From assembly GCA_050084985.1 (NCBI GenBank), contig JBITNC010000001.1, forward strand, positions 160,456,001 through 160,520,000: DNA of 64,000 nucleotides, given 5' to 3'. The stretch comes from Nageia nagi. Taxonomy: Eukaryota; Pinophyta. Shown here piece by piece: positions 25,261-38,000 of this stretch. The position numbers were made by a program, and so were the translations under genes. Numbering within the stretch: position 1 is the stretch's first letter; every line of letters starts with the position of its first letter. Below the pieces are notes generated by a model. It was not told the origin of the DNA and did no database searches. It saw nothing but the letters and a program-made list of their open reading frames with translations.

Positions 25261-26042
25261 GCAGGTCTATATGTTACAAAAATACCTTTAGTTTTTTTTT
25301 TTTTTTTTTTCACCAAGAGAAAAATGTGGTTGTGTCTTAAGGTTTTACTATTGTTTTTGTATTGGATGTGGAAATTGTTGTCATTTCTTTTGTTTTCTGA
25401 TGTTTTAAATTTTTTTTATTTTTTGAATATTTTGGTATTTAATGTTGAAGATCTTTTTAGGATTTTCTAAGTTGAATGCTTATATTATTTAAGATATTTT
25501 ATTTTCCTTTTGAAACTTTACGATACTTTTTTGATAAATGAGTATTTTTATTCTAAGAATAATTGATAGTTCATTAAAATGAATTGAATGTGATTTTTTA
25601 ATTTTATTTCATGTATTAAAATATTAAAATTTTGTTTTTATATTTATATTTTTAAAAATTATTTAAATTTTTATAATTTTAATATTAATTTTTTTATTTA
25701 ATTATAATAAAATTATTTTTATAATATATTTAATTTTTTAATATTTAAAATTTTTGGTTTGAAAGGCGTTAAAAAAAAATTCAAACGTGTTTTGAACGGT
25801 TTTAGAATTTTGAAACCGTATAGAAAATTGACCTAGACGGGGAGGGGTAAACGTCAAATTTCAACCTGAGATCTTGGGTTTAAAATCTATTAGTTTAATG
25901 AGCATATCATAGCGTCGGTGATGAGATCCATTTAAATGGATTTAATTTTGTGGATCTTTGAGGGCGTAAATATTAAAAGCAGATGGACCCACCAGTGCAC
26001 TTGGCTTTACTCCGATCTTACACGAGGAGAACCCTTTGTGAT

Positions 26043-26049
26043 CACGTCA
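26043..26049. promoter_or_regulatory. CACGTCA (TGACG-type) element upstream of the SABATH gene
   Basis: CACGTCA lies about 140 bases before the proposed start codon; its reverse complement contains TGACG, the core bound by plant TGA-class bZIP factors. A TTATAAG sequence near 26133 is a possible TATA box. Both are weak calls made from sequence alone. Confidence 0.3.
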
Positions 26050-26185
26050 TCAGGTCTTCAAAGCTGAATTATAAGCATTCAGTTCAGTCCAGTCCTTTCT
26101 TCCCTCAAGAAGCGGCCAAGTTTCATATTAATAGTTATAAGATCTAACCACACTAAGGGTTGTATCAGTAGAGGACGCATCATTA

Positions 26186-27685
26186 ATGGAACCTGAAGTG
26201 AAATCTGACATTCAGTCTCGATCACAAAGTCGAGCAGTGGAGAAAGTGCTTGCCATGAAGGGTGGAAATAGAGATTCAAGTTATGCTTACAATTCTTCAT
26301 CAGTTCAGGTAAGTTGTTTTTTCACTTTTCTGCTACTCTATTCTGCTAGGACGTTGTTACTTACTAGCAACTAAAGCAGAACTATTTTGATCTTACAGTT
26401 AATATAAATATTTGGAATTATGTGTAGATAATTATGGTCCGAGCTGTGAAGCCTATTCTGGAAATCTACGAGAATATGAAGTGTGAAATGTTGATGGAAG
26501 GAGTAATCCGGAGAGCAGATCTAGGCTGTGCAACTGGAATGAATACTTTTCTCGCGGCTGATAGCATCGTCACAACTATGCATTGCCATTTCCAAAAAAA
26601 CCACAAAGAGGAGCTCTTACTTCCGGAATTCCAGGTTAATTTCGTAGATCTTCCATCTAATGATTTCAATTCTCTATTTCACATGATGCCTCCACCACGG
26701 CCAGCAGAAGAGGCAGAGGATGTTGGCGCATTGGCAACAAGATCCTACTTTGCAGCGGCTGTGTGCGGATCACATTTTGGACGTCTTTTCCCCGAGCAAA
26801 CCCTTCATTTCTGCCATTCTTCTCTCAGTCTCCATTGGCTTTCTCAGGTGTGTATTAAACATTCTCAGTGTTCTATTTCCAAGGAAGGGATTGCAGTACC
26901 GATTTGATTATATTGGGTGCAGGTTCCTGAGAGTGTTGAAGATAGAAGCTCTTCCTGGTGGGCTGGTAAGCGGGTGTATGTATCTAGCGACTGCGAGGAG
27001 GCAGTGGGAGCTGCGTATCTCCATCAATTTGATAAAGATTTGTCAGCTTTCTTACGAGCCCGGGCGAACGAGATGGTTGATGGAGGATGTATGTTGTTTA
27101 TCTCTCGTGGGTCGTCATTCTGGTTCTCACATAATGAAAGAGCAAGGTACTTTGGGCGATATTGCTCGTCACATGGAATATGCGTTTGAGGATCTGGTGA
27201 ATGAGGTGAGTCCCTGTTACTAGATAACACCGATACGTTTTGCTTCATCGTTGAATTCAATCACCAAGATGGCTGCTTCACTGAAACTATGATAGCCAGT
27301 AATACATGCATATCCATGAGTTGTGCAGGGTGTTATCGATAAAGAGAAATGGGAGTCGTTCGACATGCCTTTCTTTAGTCCGAATCCAGAAGAATTGAAG
27401 AACATAGTGGAAAGGGAGAAGTCGTTTGAGATAGAGAGCGTGAGGGTATTGAGAGGGTTTCCATTGCATCCACAGAAAAAAAAGAACGAGGAGACATTTG
27501 GGAGAATTGGGGAAAACCATTACAGAGCTCTGTTTGAGAATATTGTGGGAGCTCACTTGCGGTCCCAGGATTTGACGAATGAATTTTTTAAAAGGATTGC
27601 CAAACGAGCAGCTGCAAAGTTGTCTGATTACATTGGGAATATAATAGACCTCGTCGTCGCCGTTATCGTACGCAAGGGAGCTTAA
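26186..27685 (+). CDS. SABATH-family SAM-dependent carboxyl methyltransferase, 4 exons, one apparent frameshift
   Basis: Exons 26186-26308, 26428-26847, 26923-27205 and 27329-27685, all with GT...AG introns in phase 0. The product would be about 393 residues, usual for SABATH enzymes, which methylate small carboxylic acids such as salicylate, benzoate or jasmonate using S-adenosylmethionine. Visible landmarks: MKGGNRDSSYAYNSSSVQ (residues 24-41; K25 and Q41 correspond to SAM and substrate contacts in known members), DLGCATGMNTF (SAM motif I), NFVDLPSNDFN, GSHFGRLFPEQTLHFCHSSL then SLHWLSQVP (aromatic and His substrate pocket), KDLSAFLRARANEMVDGGCM, and in exon 4 W-E-S-F-D-M-P-F-F-S-P-N-P-E-E-L. 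In exon 3 the frame breaks near 27097-27099 (TTGTTTATC). One extra base there explains both the frame change and the exon length of 283, since 282 keeps phase 0. Read as is, translation stops at 27189 after about 269 residues. So it is either a very recent pseudogene or a sequencing error. Substrate cannot be told. Confidence 0.88.
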
Positions 27686-27813
27686 TTTATGGAAGCCAGT
27701 TCATCATAATGTTACCATTTGGAGTTTATAAATACGCTATCGCAACAAAGGCTCATCATAAGATCGGAGAGTTCGTTCCTCTAAATTGTAGTTAAAGAGC
27801 ATTAATCTTTAGA

Positions 27814-27819
27814 AATAAA
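27814..27819 (+). terminator. AATAAA polyadenylation-type signal
   Basis: AATAAA lies about 130 bases after the SABATH stop codon, a reasonable distance for a plant 3' UTR. In AT-rich DNA this hexamer is common, so the call is tentative. Confidence 0.35.
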
Positions 27820-27829
27820 TATGGGTAAT

Positions 27830-28750
27830 AGTTTGATCTTATAGTTGAAGAAAGCTCATAATTTGATTAATCATATCTTTATTAAAGATTTTAACGAGTA
27901 CTTAACAATTTAAGTTATTTATGTTTTTAGGAAAGTTTTTCTAAGTTTTCTTTAATAATTACAATGATTTATGTTATTTAAAATCTATTGATTTTATCAA
28001 TTATTTTAAATTTGAAGATAAATTATTTATTCAATATTTATATTTTTTAAATAATTATATAAATCATTATATCTTTTCTACTATAGGTTTTAGATATAAT
28101 AATTAATTAATATTAAAGATGATATTAATATATTTTCTATCAATTTGATTTTTTTATCATGTAATATTCTCTTTTTGAGATTGTTTTTATGACCAAACAA
28201 AAACTTCTACTTTGTTTCAATATTTTGAATTAGATTTTTTTTTAATAACTATTTTTAACTATCTTTTTCTCACTCAACTCAAAATCTTATACTTAGATGT
28301 GTGTCATATGTTTTTGTTCATTTGAAAAGTAAACTAAGTGTGACAATGCTTCTTAACTTTGCATTTATGTTGTATAATATTATAATATTTTCTCATTTAC
28401 AAGATTCTACTTTTAATATGATTAGCTATTGTGAAATTTTTAATATAAAGTTAAATTTGTCCTTTTTTATAATTCTAAAATATCATTTTATTTTTTAGTT
28501 TTTATGCAATATTTAGCATTAGATTGGTGATATGATTGGAATTATGAATACTATGACCATATGCCTTCTATTTGTTATGTATATGCATTATAGATTACTT
28601 AACCAATAATTGAGATTAAAACATATTTTGTGTATCCCAACAATTGTGTTAATGTCACATAGATTGGAATTTTTGTTTAACTTATTTAAAAACTACTTCA
28701 ACTCCCATTATATGTTCCATATTGTTTATTATACTATATTATTTTTTATC
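27830..28750. other. AT-rich spacer
   Basis: No gene, RNA or ordered repeat recognised between the SABATH 3' end and the LINE remnant. Confidence 0.45.
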
Positions 28751-31140
28751 ATTAAAGGCTTACCATCTTGGCACCATATAGCCCCTTCACTATTTATTTT
28801 TGTCAATGAAGCCTTTGGGTACCTCCTTGCTCACAAAGCTGATTTGGGGTTCGTCAAAAGCATCTCTCTTCACCACACAGATAAACAACTAATCAATGGG
28901 CCCTTTGAACATTGATGTCTCCTTCCTAACTCTTTCTAAATATGAATCCTCTATATCTGATGTCTAGGCTTGCTTGAACACTTTTTGCTTAGCCTCTAGT
29001 TCAAGCGTATAGTGGAGAAAAACTTCATGCTATAGATAATCATCAAGTGACACCCTTGAGTGGCTAGCTTCAAAATCATGGAGTTAGACTCAACATGGAG
29101 AGATGTTCAAATTCTTTAGTATCCTATCTTATTTTCAAGGTGCCTCGGATAGCTTACAGTACTATGTAGTTTAAAAATCTAAAAACATATGAGTTATCCA
29201 GCCACCAAAAATATTTCTTAGGCTAAGAGATTCTACATATGTTCCAAGGTTCTTGCTTTGCTAAATGTGTATTATTATTCTTGTTGGATCCCTTCCAAAA
29301 GTTATTATAAGTCTTAGGAAAAAAAGCTTAAAGCCTTCCTTTGCTCAAATAGTGAAGCTAAAAAGGAGTCTCATAAAGTAGCTTGGGAAACCTATTGTCT
29401 CCCCAAATCATTCAATGGCATGGGTTTGTTTGATAGTCAAAGATAAAAATTTGTATTATATGCTAAATAGATTGTTAGATCCCTTAGGGAGATGAAAGTT
29501 GTAAAAATATTATTAGGAATATGATCCTCTTTTGGCTCCCCTTTAGGAAAAAGGTATGGAAAGGTATAAACCTTAAAATTCTCATCATTGGCCCATTTGT
29601 AATAAAAACTAAATGATCCTTTATCATCCAAAGATTTTGGAAAGCTTGGGAATCTCTCAAGAGCAAACTTTCATGAAAAAAGGAAGATTGTGTTGCTTAA
29701 GTACCTTAGTTAAATATTTGGTTTGCATTTAGTATCTAAGGTATCCCCTTAGGTAATGTGCAATATATTCATGCATGAAGAGTTTTTAAAATGGGACTTA
29801 CCTATTTGATTAACTTCATATTTTCTCACAATAATGCATGGATTTTATGGATGAATTTTAAAAAAATTTAACCTTTTGGATAAGGACAAATGCACAAACA
29901 AGGTTGTGATTGAAAATACCCCTTGGTAATATAGAATAAGATCTTTTGACGATACCATATATCTTTGGTGGAAGATTGGGTTTAGCCCAAAAATATCCCT
30001 CTATCCAAATATAAATTCAACTTGGGATACACTTGGTTATCTCCAATCAATTCAATGTATGATAAATTCAACACAAAATGGGATCTTATTTCTTCTAAAA
30101 TATGCTAGGTCTTACAATTTCAAGTAGTTTGGGCAAAATTCCTAGAACCTAAAAAGAGGTTTCTTGGGTGGGGTGTACTACATCAAGGCCTCCCCTTTGG
30201 ATAAAGACTAAAATATATGGGTGTTACTGATACATGTTGTAAAAACTATTTGGAAGAGGAATACTATGAATATGTATTCTAGGATTTCCCTAAAGCATGA
30301 GAAGCTTGGATTGGATTCTTACTTTTTACAGACCCTACATGAAAAGCCCCTATTATTAGGTTCACATTTAGTTAGGTGATCATGTTGATTTTGTTGAAAA
30401 TATATCATTTTTTGGTATATTTTTAGAATTGGTCTACTATTTCACTTATGGAAGACAGGATCTAAAATCATATTTTCAAACATGACTCCTTCTCTCTACT
30501 CTCTCTCTCTCCAATAAATATGAGGTATTCTATGATTATTGTTTGCATATTTTCAAGTGGAAAATATCAATATTAAAATTCAACACTTACATTGTCTCAT
30601 AGACTAATAGGAAAATGCTCCATGTGTGATAAATAGGCTTCCTCACAAAATGGATGCAAAGAATGCATCTCCACTATTGGCACATGGAAGAGTTCATCCC
30701 AGATCATGCAAAGCTCAAGCACATGTATGATATCCATCCCCTCCCTTAGAAGTCTTATGAAAAGGTTATTTGATGGATTGATAAGGTAATACCTTCCTAG
30801 GCAATAGAAGATGTAGTTAACAATGCAATGAATGTTGATGGTGGTGCAATCATTGGTAATGACTAGGATGCTATGAGTGTCTCTCAAGGATGACATTATG
30901 ATGCTTTGGCTAAAAAGTTTTATTTGAGGAGTAGTTGATTTTTATGGTATGGGTTTGATGATATTATTGTTATTATGGTATAATGATACATTGATACTTT
31001 TGATATATTCCTAACTAACAATACAATGTGATTAGTGTGACTTAGTTTTTCTTTGTGATATTTTGGGGAGTGCTAATCCCTCCCACTGCTATCTTATTTT
31101 ACATGATTAAATAATAAATGTACTTTTTCATACAAAAAAA
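28751..31140 (+). mobile_element. LINE (non-LTR retrotransposon) 3' remnant: late reverse transcriptase to 3' end
   Basis: It begins in the RT palm: A-P-S-L-F-I-F-V-N-E-A-F-G-Y-L-L corresponds to S-P-x-L-F-x-L-x-x-E of LINE RTs, then Q-L-I-N-G-P-F-E-H where F-A-D-D would be expected, so the catalytic pair is lost with a stop. The thumb region follows: K-T-S-C-Y-R near 29025, EMFKFFSILFYFQG near 29100-29140, and AWETYCLPKSFNGMGLF at about 29375-29425, the usual 'gglGl' segment after the RT. Further decayed frame runs to about 30380 (DKDKCTNKVVIENTPW near 29882-29930, TWDTLGYLQ). The 3' end may be at 31133-31140, where a short poly-A follows a 3' UTR-like stretch. It lacks the endonuclease and the front of the RT, typical of 5'-truncated LINE copies. 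Confidence 0.65.
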
Positions 31141-31218
31141 CTTAGCATCATATCATTATTCATATTCATTTTTTTAAAATAACACATTGTATAAGATATG
31201 ATTTAAAATTTAGCTCCT

Positions 31219-31243
31219 ATATATATATATATATATATATATA
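31219..31243. repeat. (AT)n microsatellite
   Basis: Twelve or so AT units. Confidence 0.9.
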
Positions 31244-31439
31244 AACTTCTTGTAAAAAAATATTTAATATTAGTTTTTGCAATATTGTAAAAGATTTCAT
31301 CTTACCCTCTTAAATCATATTTAAATTTCATTTAATTCTCTTTAGCTTCTTATAAAGTTTTTAAAAATTTTATATGTAAGAATTAACATGCAAGTGTTGT
31401 TTAATAGGAACCTAACAAATTATATTTTACAACATATCT

Positions 31440-31560
31440 AGTCTAACTGGCTAATGTGCTGACCTTATGAGACGGTGGTTAGGGTTTCAATATCATTGAT
31501 TTTTCTAAGTGTCTCTTAAGTACTAGCTAAGGACTATGTGGGTGTTGACTAATATATACT
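31440..31560 (+). mobile_element. tRNA-derived SINE candidate
   Basis: The sequence AACTGGCTAATGTGCTGACC resembles a pol III A box (TGGCTAATGTG) and GGGTTTCAATATC about 36 bases on resembles a B box (GGTTCGAATCC). This order and spacing fits the head of a tRNA-related SINE. No target-site duplication or tail was established. Confidence 0.4.
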
Positions 31561-34500
31561 ATTTTGATATTTTGTAGTATTAACTCAAAATCTATAATTT
31601 TTTTCCTAGATATAATAATGGAAGACCACTTTGTGATCTAATTAAGCTATCAAAAATTCCATATCAGCTAGAAGGTTGTATAATTATAGAGTTGCTTAAT
31701 TATAATTAATACAAACCTGATATATTATTAAATTACATATTCAAATACACATGGAATAATGTGACATATTTTGTATCCCCTACTCTCTCTTTTTTTCTCT
31801 TTCAATAAACTTAGATACTAACTTTTAGAGGCCATAAATTTTGATCTAGGATTTTTTTCTTTTCGAAAATTTTATACTTTTTTGTGTTAAAAGTGTTTAT
31901 GTAGCCTATTTTATTCAACCTATAAGCGAATAAAAAAGAAATTAGAAAATTTGAAATATTTTTATTCCCTAAATTGGTGATAGTTTTCTAAAATGGAAGG
32001 AATAACTCATGATAATTATGTTTGATGAATATTTGGTTTACATTATTATATTGAATTATACTATGAAATTCAAAAGGGATTACAATATCACTATGTAGGT
32101 GATATAAACTATGAACATTATTATAGCATTATGTTATACTTGTTATGCACATTAAAATAAGTCAAAAAAATATATTGAAGAGGTTAAAATATTTAATGAA
32201 GAGGATTATGATTTTTAATAAAGAGACGGATTTCATTTGATCTTAGTATAATAATATTATGACTTGATTTTTTGAAATTATATTTTAAATTATAATATAT
32301 TATTATGACTACAAAAGGTTTAAATAGTAATAAAACTAGAACTATTTAGATTATTCTTGATCATTCACTAAAGAGCTTTAGAGAAATAAATATTTTTAAT
32401 ACATTTAATGCATTGTAGCCTTAAAACAATTTCTACTATTCAAAGACATCAATAATTTCTTCAAGATGAGGTCGATAGGAAAGTTAAAATACTAAATTAG
32501 GTGAAACCTCTTTTTTTAAGGGATGACAAGAATATGACTTAATGTAACTAGTTAGCCAATAATAATCAAGAAAATGTAATAATAAGGATGAATAGGATAT
32601 GAATGATAATCACAAATTAAATAAGCGTAATCACAAATAAAATAATGTAGGAATGAGATACCAAACCTTGAGAAGAAACTAACACTATTGAAAATTAAAT
32701 CTTTTAAAGGAGACATAGAAAAGGGAAATAGCTTTAGTTGATCCATGATAGTAAGGGCCTCACATGGAAAGAAGGTAATATATGACAATTAGTATATATA
32801 TTCAAATGGTCTTCATTGTATGATCATGGATAAGGAATCATTGTGTAATTTTGAGCATTATCATAATGGTAGCATGATTGTAAAAATAACCAATTATGAT
32901 ATTCCTACAATTATTAAAATTATATATAGGAAAAATAAGAATGGATGAATATGTGATGTTTATTATTTTACAAAGATAAATATCAAATTATTATCACTGT
33001 ACTAAAGACTAAGAGTGAGAAGACAACAAAGTTCTACAGGGATAAGATATATATGAATGATATGGCTAATAACTTTAAAATAATTTCTTTGATTTATTTT
33101 ATAGGTATCAAATCTTTTTTAAGGTTAAAAAATTCGTCAAAAGTAGTCATATTAAGGCTTTTATTGTATTAGATACATAGAGAAGGATATTTATAAGCCT
33201 TAACATTTGAAAATATAATACTCAAACTATAAATACTTATATCTTATAATATGTAAGTGATTTGTGCAATGTTTATTTTCATCCAATTACTCTTCTAATG
33301 ATATTTATAATTATAGTTATATTATTCAAGAAAATAATGTAGATACTTTTCAAAATGGAAACATATACAAAACATTTATGTTGTTAAAGATCATTCAACT
33401 CATTATTCACCTAAGAATGTTATTTCACATGGAGGATAAGGTTTCATTCTCTCTTTCACTAATAACCATTTTTAAAATGATATAAGTTTTCCTTTTGAAA
33501 CTTACTAATAGTATTTTAAAACATTCTAAGAAGTTCAAATGTATGGTCGATAGATTAATTTTGTAGGTTCGACTACAAAAAAAAAGAGAAAAGTAGGTAC
33601 AAACTAACTATGCTCAATTCTTTCACTTCTAGGTTGTTTCAACATATTATTAACATGTTGTACACAGTAATTAATAAGATTTAGTACTCAAAATTAGGCT
33701 ATTTAACATATTATTATGTATTCATACAAAAAAAATGTTTTTAGATAATGGATTTTATTTATGAGTATAGTAGCTAAATACTTATTATTATATGAATACT
33801 ATTGTTTGGTACAAGATTTCAATTTTTGTAAGAATATAAAATTGAAGATATAGATAATTGAATTATAACTAATAGAATTGATTGATATTTTCATAACTAG
33901 AGGTAATATGGTCCAACATTAAAAGATGTGTTATGAAAAATGAAGTACAATGTCTATTCAACATTACCTTAAAAAGAGATTTCATTAACATAAAATAATT
34001 GATTAATAAGATAATAAGGAATTTATAATAGAATTAAGCAATAGTAATTTAATCAATTATTATAATATATCTAGAAGGATATATATTGATTAATAATTAG
34101 AAGGTTTCTAGAAAATTTAAATGAATTAGTCTCAAAATAAAGAATGGTCCAGCAACTTATTAGGTTTTATTATTATTTCATGTTAGAATGCAAAATAATA
34201 AAAAAATACTAACGTATAAAATACTATGAGAGTTAATTGATGTGTTTACATATGTATGTGAAAATATGGTCTATTAGGTGTCACTAGGTAATAATATTAC
34301 TTCAACCTAGGAATGATAGATATAAAGCAAAATTGCACTACATTACATTCTATATATCTAGTTTACATCTCTACAAATATCATCTCATTCTCTAATAGCA
34401 TAACATATTTTCTCCACTAGTGATATAACCATAAACATATTCAATTGCATGTCATTAGTTTACTTTTGAGAACATTCTCTCATCCCCATCCATACTACAA

Positions 34501-34828
34501 ACAATCCATGAAAACATGAATCATAAATATTATAACCTTTCTTGGACTTAGTGTAATTGTTTAATGAATTATATATTACAAGGGATTATATTTCAACCAC
34601 TCCTTGAAACTTATCTTTGACTTTGTTAAAATCAAAATATAATAAATATATTAAAAATGTTAATACTCTTTTAACTACTTTTTTTTAAAAAAGATAGAAT
34701 TAAATTACAATAAATATCCATTATTGAACATAATATTCTAATGCTACTAAAAAGTATATCTAATTAAATACAAATAGAAAAATAAGGATACTAAAATAAA
34801 ACTAGAGAATAACTATTTTCATCAATAT
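31561..34828. other. AT-rich spacer, nothing recognised
   Basis: About 3.3 kb with no supported reading frame, RNA gene or tandem repeat. Short frames at 32552-32788 (minus) and 33264-33485 (plus) have no recognisable motif. Confidence 0.45.
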
Positions 34829-34903
34829 TATATATATATATATAGTCATGTTCTACATGGAAGAACAATAAAATAAAAATAAAAATGAATACCAATATTA
34901 GAG

Positions 34904-34940
<37 letters not shown>

Positions 34941-35000
34941 ATGTTATACATGGAAGAACAATAAAAAATAAATAAAAATGAATACCAATATTTGAGATTA
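34829..35000. repeat. tandem duplication of a 67-bp unit bounded by (TA)n tracts
   Basis: A unit starting TATAGTCATGTT.TACATGG and ending CCAATATT.GAGATTA occurs at 34841-34907 and 34934-35000, nearly identical. Each copy is preceded by a TA tract (34829-34844 and 34906-34937). The TA tracts probably served as the recombination site. Confidence 0.85.
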
Positions 35001-38000
35001 ATAATGTTATGTATTTGTAGTAATGGTTGGAACAAAACTCAATATGTCATCATCTACTAGTTTAATGTACTAGGCTAAGGAGCTAGGTTGTACAATGCTA
35101 TAATGAAGCAAGGATCTTCCTCGAAACCTCTCCAAAGTAAAAATACTTTTCAGTGTAGAATACATTTGTAACCTCTAATGGAGAAGGCCTCTTCATAAAG
35201 TAGAAGGAAGGAATATCCAAACCAACATACGCTACCCTTGATTTTCTTGCATTCTTTAATTATTTTTTTTATAATCACATCAATAAATATTTTATATTTA
35301 TTGATAAAATAAATTTTTTTTGGTAATTTTAAATCATATTGATAATATTGTTTAAGAAGGAATAAATAAACTTGATCTATATGAAAATCTTAGTAGATTT
35401 ATATTTTATTTTGTTTTGAAAATATTTTTTTCTAGGCATGCTAACTACATTTAAATATTTGTATGATGATACTGTACATGAAGAAATTTGTATGCTAATA
35501 TGTTAGTAACATTATTTTTAAATCCTATTGTAAATATCTTGATTACCAATTAAATGTCTAAATAATGGGAAATAGAAAAATGTAGCCTCTTGGTTTAGGT
35601 AAGAATATGATCAATTCAATAAAATACTTATAGTTTTATCTTTATAAAATAAAATCCTTTCTTTCAAAGATAGTATCTCAATTATCATTCTCCAATTCAT
35701 TACAAATATAAGACTTTATAAGAGAAAGAAAATTTAAACTATCAAATGATATAAAGATAAATGAAGATAATGAGGAATTGGGTAAACAAATATCTAAGAA
35801 AAATAATATAACTACTAATAAATTTACTTGAGACTCATAGCCATTAATATAAGATTTTTCAAGATGAAAAACTTAGCTCTAACACAATTATGCAAAATCA
35901 TTAATATAGAATGAGTACATCCAAAAACATGAATACTTGAATGATTTTAGCTCCAACATGAATTCACTACACATCCACCTAGGGTGTTTTCAAGTATTTT
36001 TTTGCCATCTTAAAATATTATCTATTTTTGGTCACCCTAAATTTTCAAACTTCAAAATGCATGTTCATTTTTATTTTTTTTATATATTTTAATATATTAA
36101 CAATATGACATGCTAGTATTCAATCCATGCTAAAGAGAACAAGTGATAAGTGCTACCATAGTCTAGCTCCTTATTGCTATAGTCAATAAAATGGGGTTAA
36201 GGTACTTACACTTGAAGTTATGCAACCTCATCCTTGAAAGAACTAAATATACTTCATGTATGATTCTTTAAAACCATAATCTTATCATGATTTAATAATT
36301 AATCATCCATTTAACATCTCAAATCCCACTATGCATAACTCACATAGGAACCCACAAATAATATCCCTAATTACTTGTTCATATAAGCTCATGCATAAGA
36401 ACCATGTAAATGATGACTACATCATGCTTATCATATTCCACTACCAATATATGGTTGATTTATAACTTCCTCACCTAATCACTAAGATAACTTTATGAAT
36501 ACATTATGGTATCTAAGGATTGAAATAACTTAATCTTTTATGAAACTAAAAGTACCCTAATTGAATCTAAGTCTTAGAATTTCTCATTATAATTAGTTTA
36601 AGGTCTAACTAAGTCTTTGGTTTCAATTTATACCACTCATTCAAACTTAACCTCTTTGATTCATTTCTCCTCAACCCATAATTTATCCTATTTATCTTAT
36701 TTGCAACTTTTCCTATATGTGCAAGTCATTACTCCTAAATTTTACATCTGTTACATTTAACTATTAAATAACATGTGTATTATAATGCTTCATCAATCAT
36801 TATTTAATTTATGGAGGCCTCATCATTTCTTACAACCTTAATTATTAAGGTCATAGATGGGATACTTATCCATCTCCTTACCATGACCTTATTTATATTT
36901 ATAAAGAGTCAATAAAAGTATTATATATTACATAAATTTAGGAAAGTACAGTAGGATTGAATTTTTTGGCAAAAATGATTCTAAATATAAACTCTACATA
37001 ATTAAAAACCTAAATACATAAAAGCTTAAAAAAATTATTAAAATAATATTCTCAATCCAATTAATCCTTTTTGAAGCAATTGCATATAATTTCAATAATC
37101 AAAGAGACTATATGAAGTCATTGTAACAACAAGTAATCCTAAGAAAATCAAATCAAACATTATGTGTTTGTTATGAGGCATTTCCACCTAACCATAAGCA
37201 CCTAAGTCATGGGACTAGTCTCCAATTCTATGTATTCATAAGTCATGATACAATTTAAGTTTAATGCTTAATTATTTGAAGGCATAATAATCTTTTCCAT
37301 AACACATTAATCAATATGTTCATTAAAGAAAAAAAGGTTCACAATAACATCTATACCTTACAATATCCCTTTTCAGTTCTTAAGAGATACTCAATTTATG
37401 ATATTAGGAATCAACCTAGCATTAACCTTGTAGTTAAATATTAAATCCATGAATTTGAACAACCTAAAAAACCATACTAAACTATGCAAACATGATAAAA
37501 AATACAAAATACTAAAAATAACTAAAATCTATATGTATTACGTGAGCACCTTGAAATCAGATAAACTACAACATGGGAGTTGTGAGTCTAAAAGGAAAAT
37601 ATAACAAGGATATTTCATTATATTGTAAGTTGCTATTCAATGAGTCTGGCTCATTGTCACAAAAAATATACCAAAATTATAAGGATTTGTTTCAATTAAA
37701 ATAATGTAATAGAACCTAAATAACAAAACTCCATAGCTAATCTAATAATTACTATATGGATACAATCATAGAATGAGCTAAATAACAATTTGGTTATGGT
37801 GTCTGGACATGGTCACAATGGCAACATTGTTCCTAAATATCTCTTGAAAACGAATGAATCAAAAAGTAAGTTATTATTATATGATATATAGGAAAGTGGT
37901 TGAAAAACAAAGGAAGCATAAAGGCTTTAGAAAATACATTTGAAAAGCAAATAGTTAAATGGTGAGAAGATGTTTTATGCCTAGTCATCTCCTTGCTTTA

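Noticed and set aside
25796-25819. Small hairpin ACGGTTT...AAACCGT in the SABATH upstream region
   Set aside because: A seven-base stem is likely by chance in such sequence and there is no supporting context.
26720-27223. Second ORF overlapping SABATH exons 2 and 3
   Set aside because: It crosses an intron and reads another frame; only its last part (27098-27205) is used, as the shifted frame of exon 3.
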